A DNA stretch of 5,235 nucleotides, taken from positions 1 to 5,235 of the forward strand of contig SKNC01000085.1 of assembly GCA_007120745.1 (NCBI GenBank), written 5' to 3'. The notes beneath the pieces are model-generated. The model was not told the DNA's origin and did not search any database. It saw only the letters and a program-made list of their open reading frames with translations. The stretch's first letter is position 1. Each line of letters opens with the position of its first letter. The translations under genes were made by a program, and so were the position numbers. This document shows, one piece after another, positions 4,711 to 5,235 of the stretch. The DNA is from Bacillota bacterium (GTDB lineage Bacteria > Bacillota > Dethiobacteria > SKNC01).

Positions 4711-5004
4711 ATGAGAATGAATCTCCAGCTTTTTGCTCATAAAAAAGGTGTAGGTAGTTCAAGAAACGGACGGGACAGCAATGCTAAAAGACTGGGTGTA
4801 AAAAGAGCGGATGGCCAAACCGTATCAGCAGGTAGCATTTTGGTCCGCCAGAGGGGAACTCACATTCACCCCGGTATTAACGTAGGTTTGGGTAAAGATG
4901 ACACCCTTTTTGCCAAAGTAGACGGCGTGGTATCCTTTGAGCGAAAAGGAAAGACCAAAAAACAGGTCAGCATCATTCCTATGGAAGCAACCATTGTTGG
5001 ATAA
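4711..5004 (+). CDS. rpmA: 50S ribosomal protein L27, precursor with cleavable N-terminus
   Basis: L27 reaches with its N-terminus to the peptidyl transferase centre and helps place tRNA. The 97-residue precursor begins MRMNLQLFAHKKGVGSSRNG. The MRMNLQLFA part (1-9) is the Firmicutes-type extension that Prp removes, and cleavage after A9 would leave HKKGVG as the mature N-terminus. The family core GRDSNAKRLGVKRADGQTV (20-38) and the motif ILVRQRGTHIHPGINVGLGK (43-62) are intact. The start is ATG 4711, with GGAGGTG (4698-4704) 6 nt upstream. A TTG at 4696 is in frame but overlaps that site. ATG 4717 is a second candidate that would shorten the extension by two residues. Confidence 0.97.
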   Translation: MRMNLQLFAHKKGVGSSRNGRDSNAKRLGVKRADGQTVSAGSILVRQRGTHIHPGINVGLGKDDTLFAKVDGVVSFERKGKTKKQVSIIPMEATIVG

Positions 5005-5008
5005 AGTC

Positions 5009-5040
5009 AATCCAGTACCTGAGGTACTGGATTTTTTTTT
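5009..5040 (+). terminator. intrinsic terminator of rplU-prp-rpmA
   Basis: AATCCAGTACC (5009-5019) pairs perfectly with GGTACTGGATT (5023-5033) around a TGA loop, and nine Ts (5032-5040) follow. It is an 11-bp stem starting 4 nt after the rpmA stop, and very likely efficient. Confidence 0.95.
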
Positions 5041-5073
5041 GAACCAGAGGGACGGTTCTTCTGGTTCTTTTTT
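5041..5073 (+). repeat. GGGACGGTTCT-loop hairpin, copy 1
   Basis: GAACCAGA (5041-5048) and TCTGGTTC (5060-5067) form a perfect 8-bp inverted repeat around the loop GGGACGGTTCT (5049-5059), followed by six Ts (5068-5073). It directly abuts the rpmA terminator. The GGGACGGTTCT core is one I recall as a common dispersed repeat in clostridial genomes; that origin is from memory. Confidence 0.75.
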
Positions 5074-5082
5074 CTAGACATC

Positions 5083-5108
5083 GGGGACAAGGGAAGGGAG
5101 ACAGGGGG
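5083..5108 (+). other. four G-tracts, possible G-quadruplex
   Basis: GGGG (5083-5086), GGG (5091-5093), GGG (5096-5098) and GGGGG (5104-5108) are separated by 4, 2 and 5 bases, which meets the simple G3+N1-7 rule. It overlaps the 5' arm of hairpin copy 2 and of the larger inverted repeat, so the structures would compete. Formation is unproven. Confidence 0.35.
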
Positions 5109-5128
5109 ACGGTTCTCTGTCTTTTTTT
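5099..5128 (+). repeat. GGGACGGTTCT-loop hairpin, copy 2
   Basis: AGACAG (5099-5104) pairs with CTGTCT (5117-5122) around GGGGACGGTTCT (5105-5116), followed by seven Ts (5122-5128). The 11-base core is identical to copy 1, but the stem sequence is unrelated and still fully paired. This suggests that the hairpin shape is maintained. Confidence 0.75.
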
Positions 5129-5235
5129 ATATTGATTATGAGGATTCATCAATTCCGGTGCAGAAGACTCCCTTCCTTTACAGGTGGGAGATAAATGCCG
5201 AAACCACTGGAAACTAATGTCCCCTTGTCCCCTTG

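Larger units (their letters stand above)
5083..5232. repeat. 150-bp nested inverted-repeat element, possible mobile-element residue
   Basis: GGGGACAAGGG (5083-5093) is the exact reverse complement of CCCTTGTCCCC (5222-5232), an 11-bp terminal inverted repeat. Inside are hairpin copy 2, ATTGAT/ATCAAT (5131-5136/5148-5153), and TTCCGGTG/CACTGGAA (5153-5160/5205-5212, one G-U). The last encloses hairpin CTCCC-ttCCTttacAGGt-GGGAG (5168-5190). There is no open reading frame of note. The layout fits a small non-autonomous element (MITE-like) or the eroded end of an IS200/IS605-type element with a structured RNA. The repeat near the right edge may continue beyond the window, since GTCCCCTTG is repeated there. 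No gene is seen from 5005 to the end. Confidence 0.5.

Overview
The window looks like part of a Firmicutes chromosome, most likely of a clostridial or Peptococcaceae-like lineage. The supporting signs are strong AGGAGG ribosome binding sites on nearly every gene, a TTG start on rplJ, an L27 with the Firmicutes-type cleavable N-terminal extension next to its protease Prp, an L10 leader and an L21 leader of the Firmicutes type, and consensus vegetative promoters. The species cannot be named from this sequence. All genes are on the + strand and the region is core translation and transcription machinery.

Layout. Positions 1-115 hold the 3' end of one tRNA (probably tRNA-Thr) and a complete elongator tRNA-Met(CAU), closed by an intrinsic terminator. 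A promoter near 293-321 then opens a cluster: rpmG (L33) - secE - nusG - rplK (L11) - rplA (L1). A hairpin with an asymmetric loop that resembles the L1-binding site of 23S rRNA sits just upstream of the rplA ribosome binding site. A gap of about 227 bases follows, carrying the L10 leader with mutually exclusive antiterminator and terminator helices, then rplJ (L10) and rplL (L7/L12). A very strong terminator ends this block. Its U-tract runs straight into the -35 box of a near-consensus promoter for rplU (L21, with its own leader RNA) - prp (L27 N-terminal protease) - rpmA (L27). Another strong terminator follows rpmA.

The last 200 bases have no gene. They hold two hairpins that share the loop sequence GGGACGGTTCT but have different stems, a run of four G-tracts, and a larger nested set of inverted repeats reaching the window edge. 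This looks like dispersed-repeat or mobile-element residue.

How the parts work together: SecE, NusG and the stalk proteins L11, L1, L10 and L12 are made from one region in which L1 and L10(L12)n probably adjust their own synthesis through RNA structures. L21 and L27 are made from a second unit in which Prp trims the L27 precursor. The main surprise in layout is that rpoB and rpoC do not follow rplL; the rplU-prp-rpmA unit stands in their place. No wholly new system is evident. The observations most worth checking are this junction, the candidate L1 site inside the operon, the Ala in the NusG KOW motif, and the structured repeat region at the right end.
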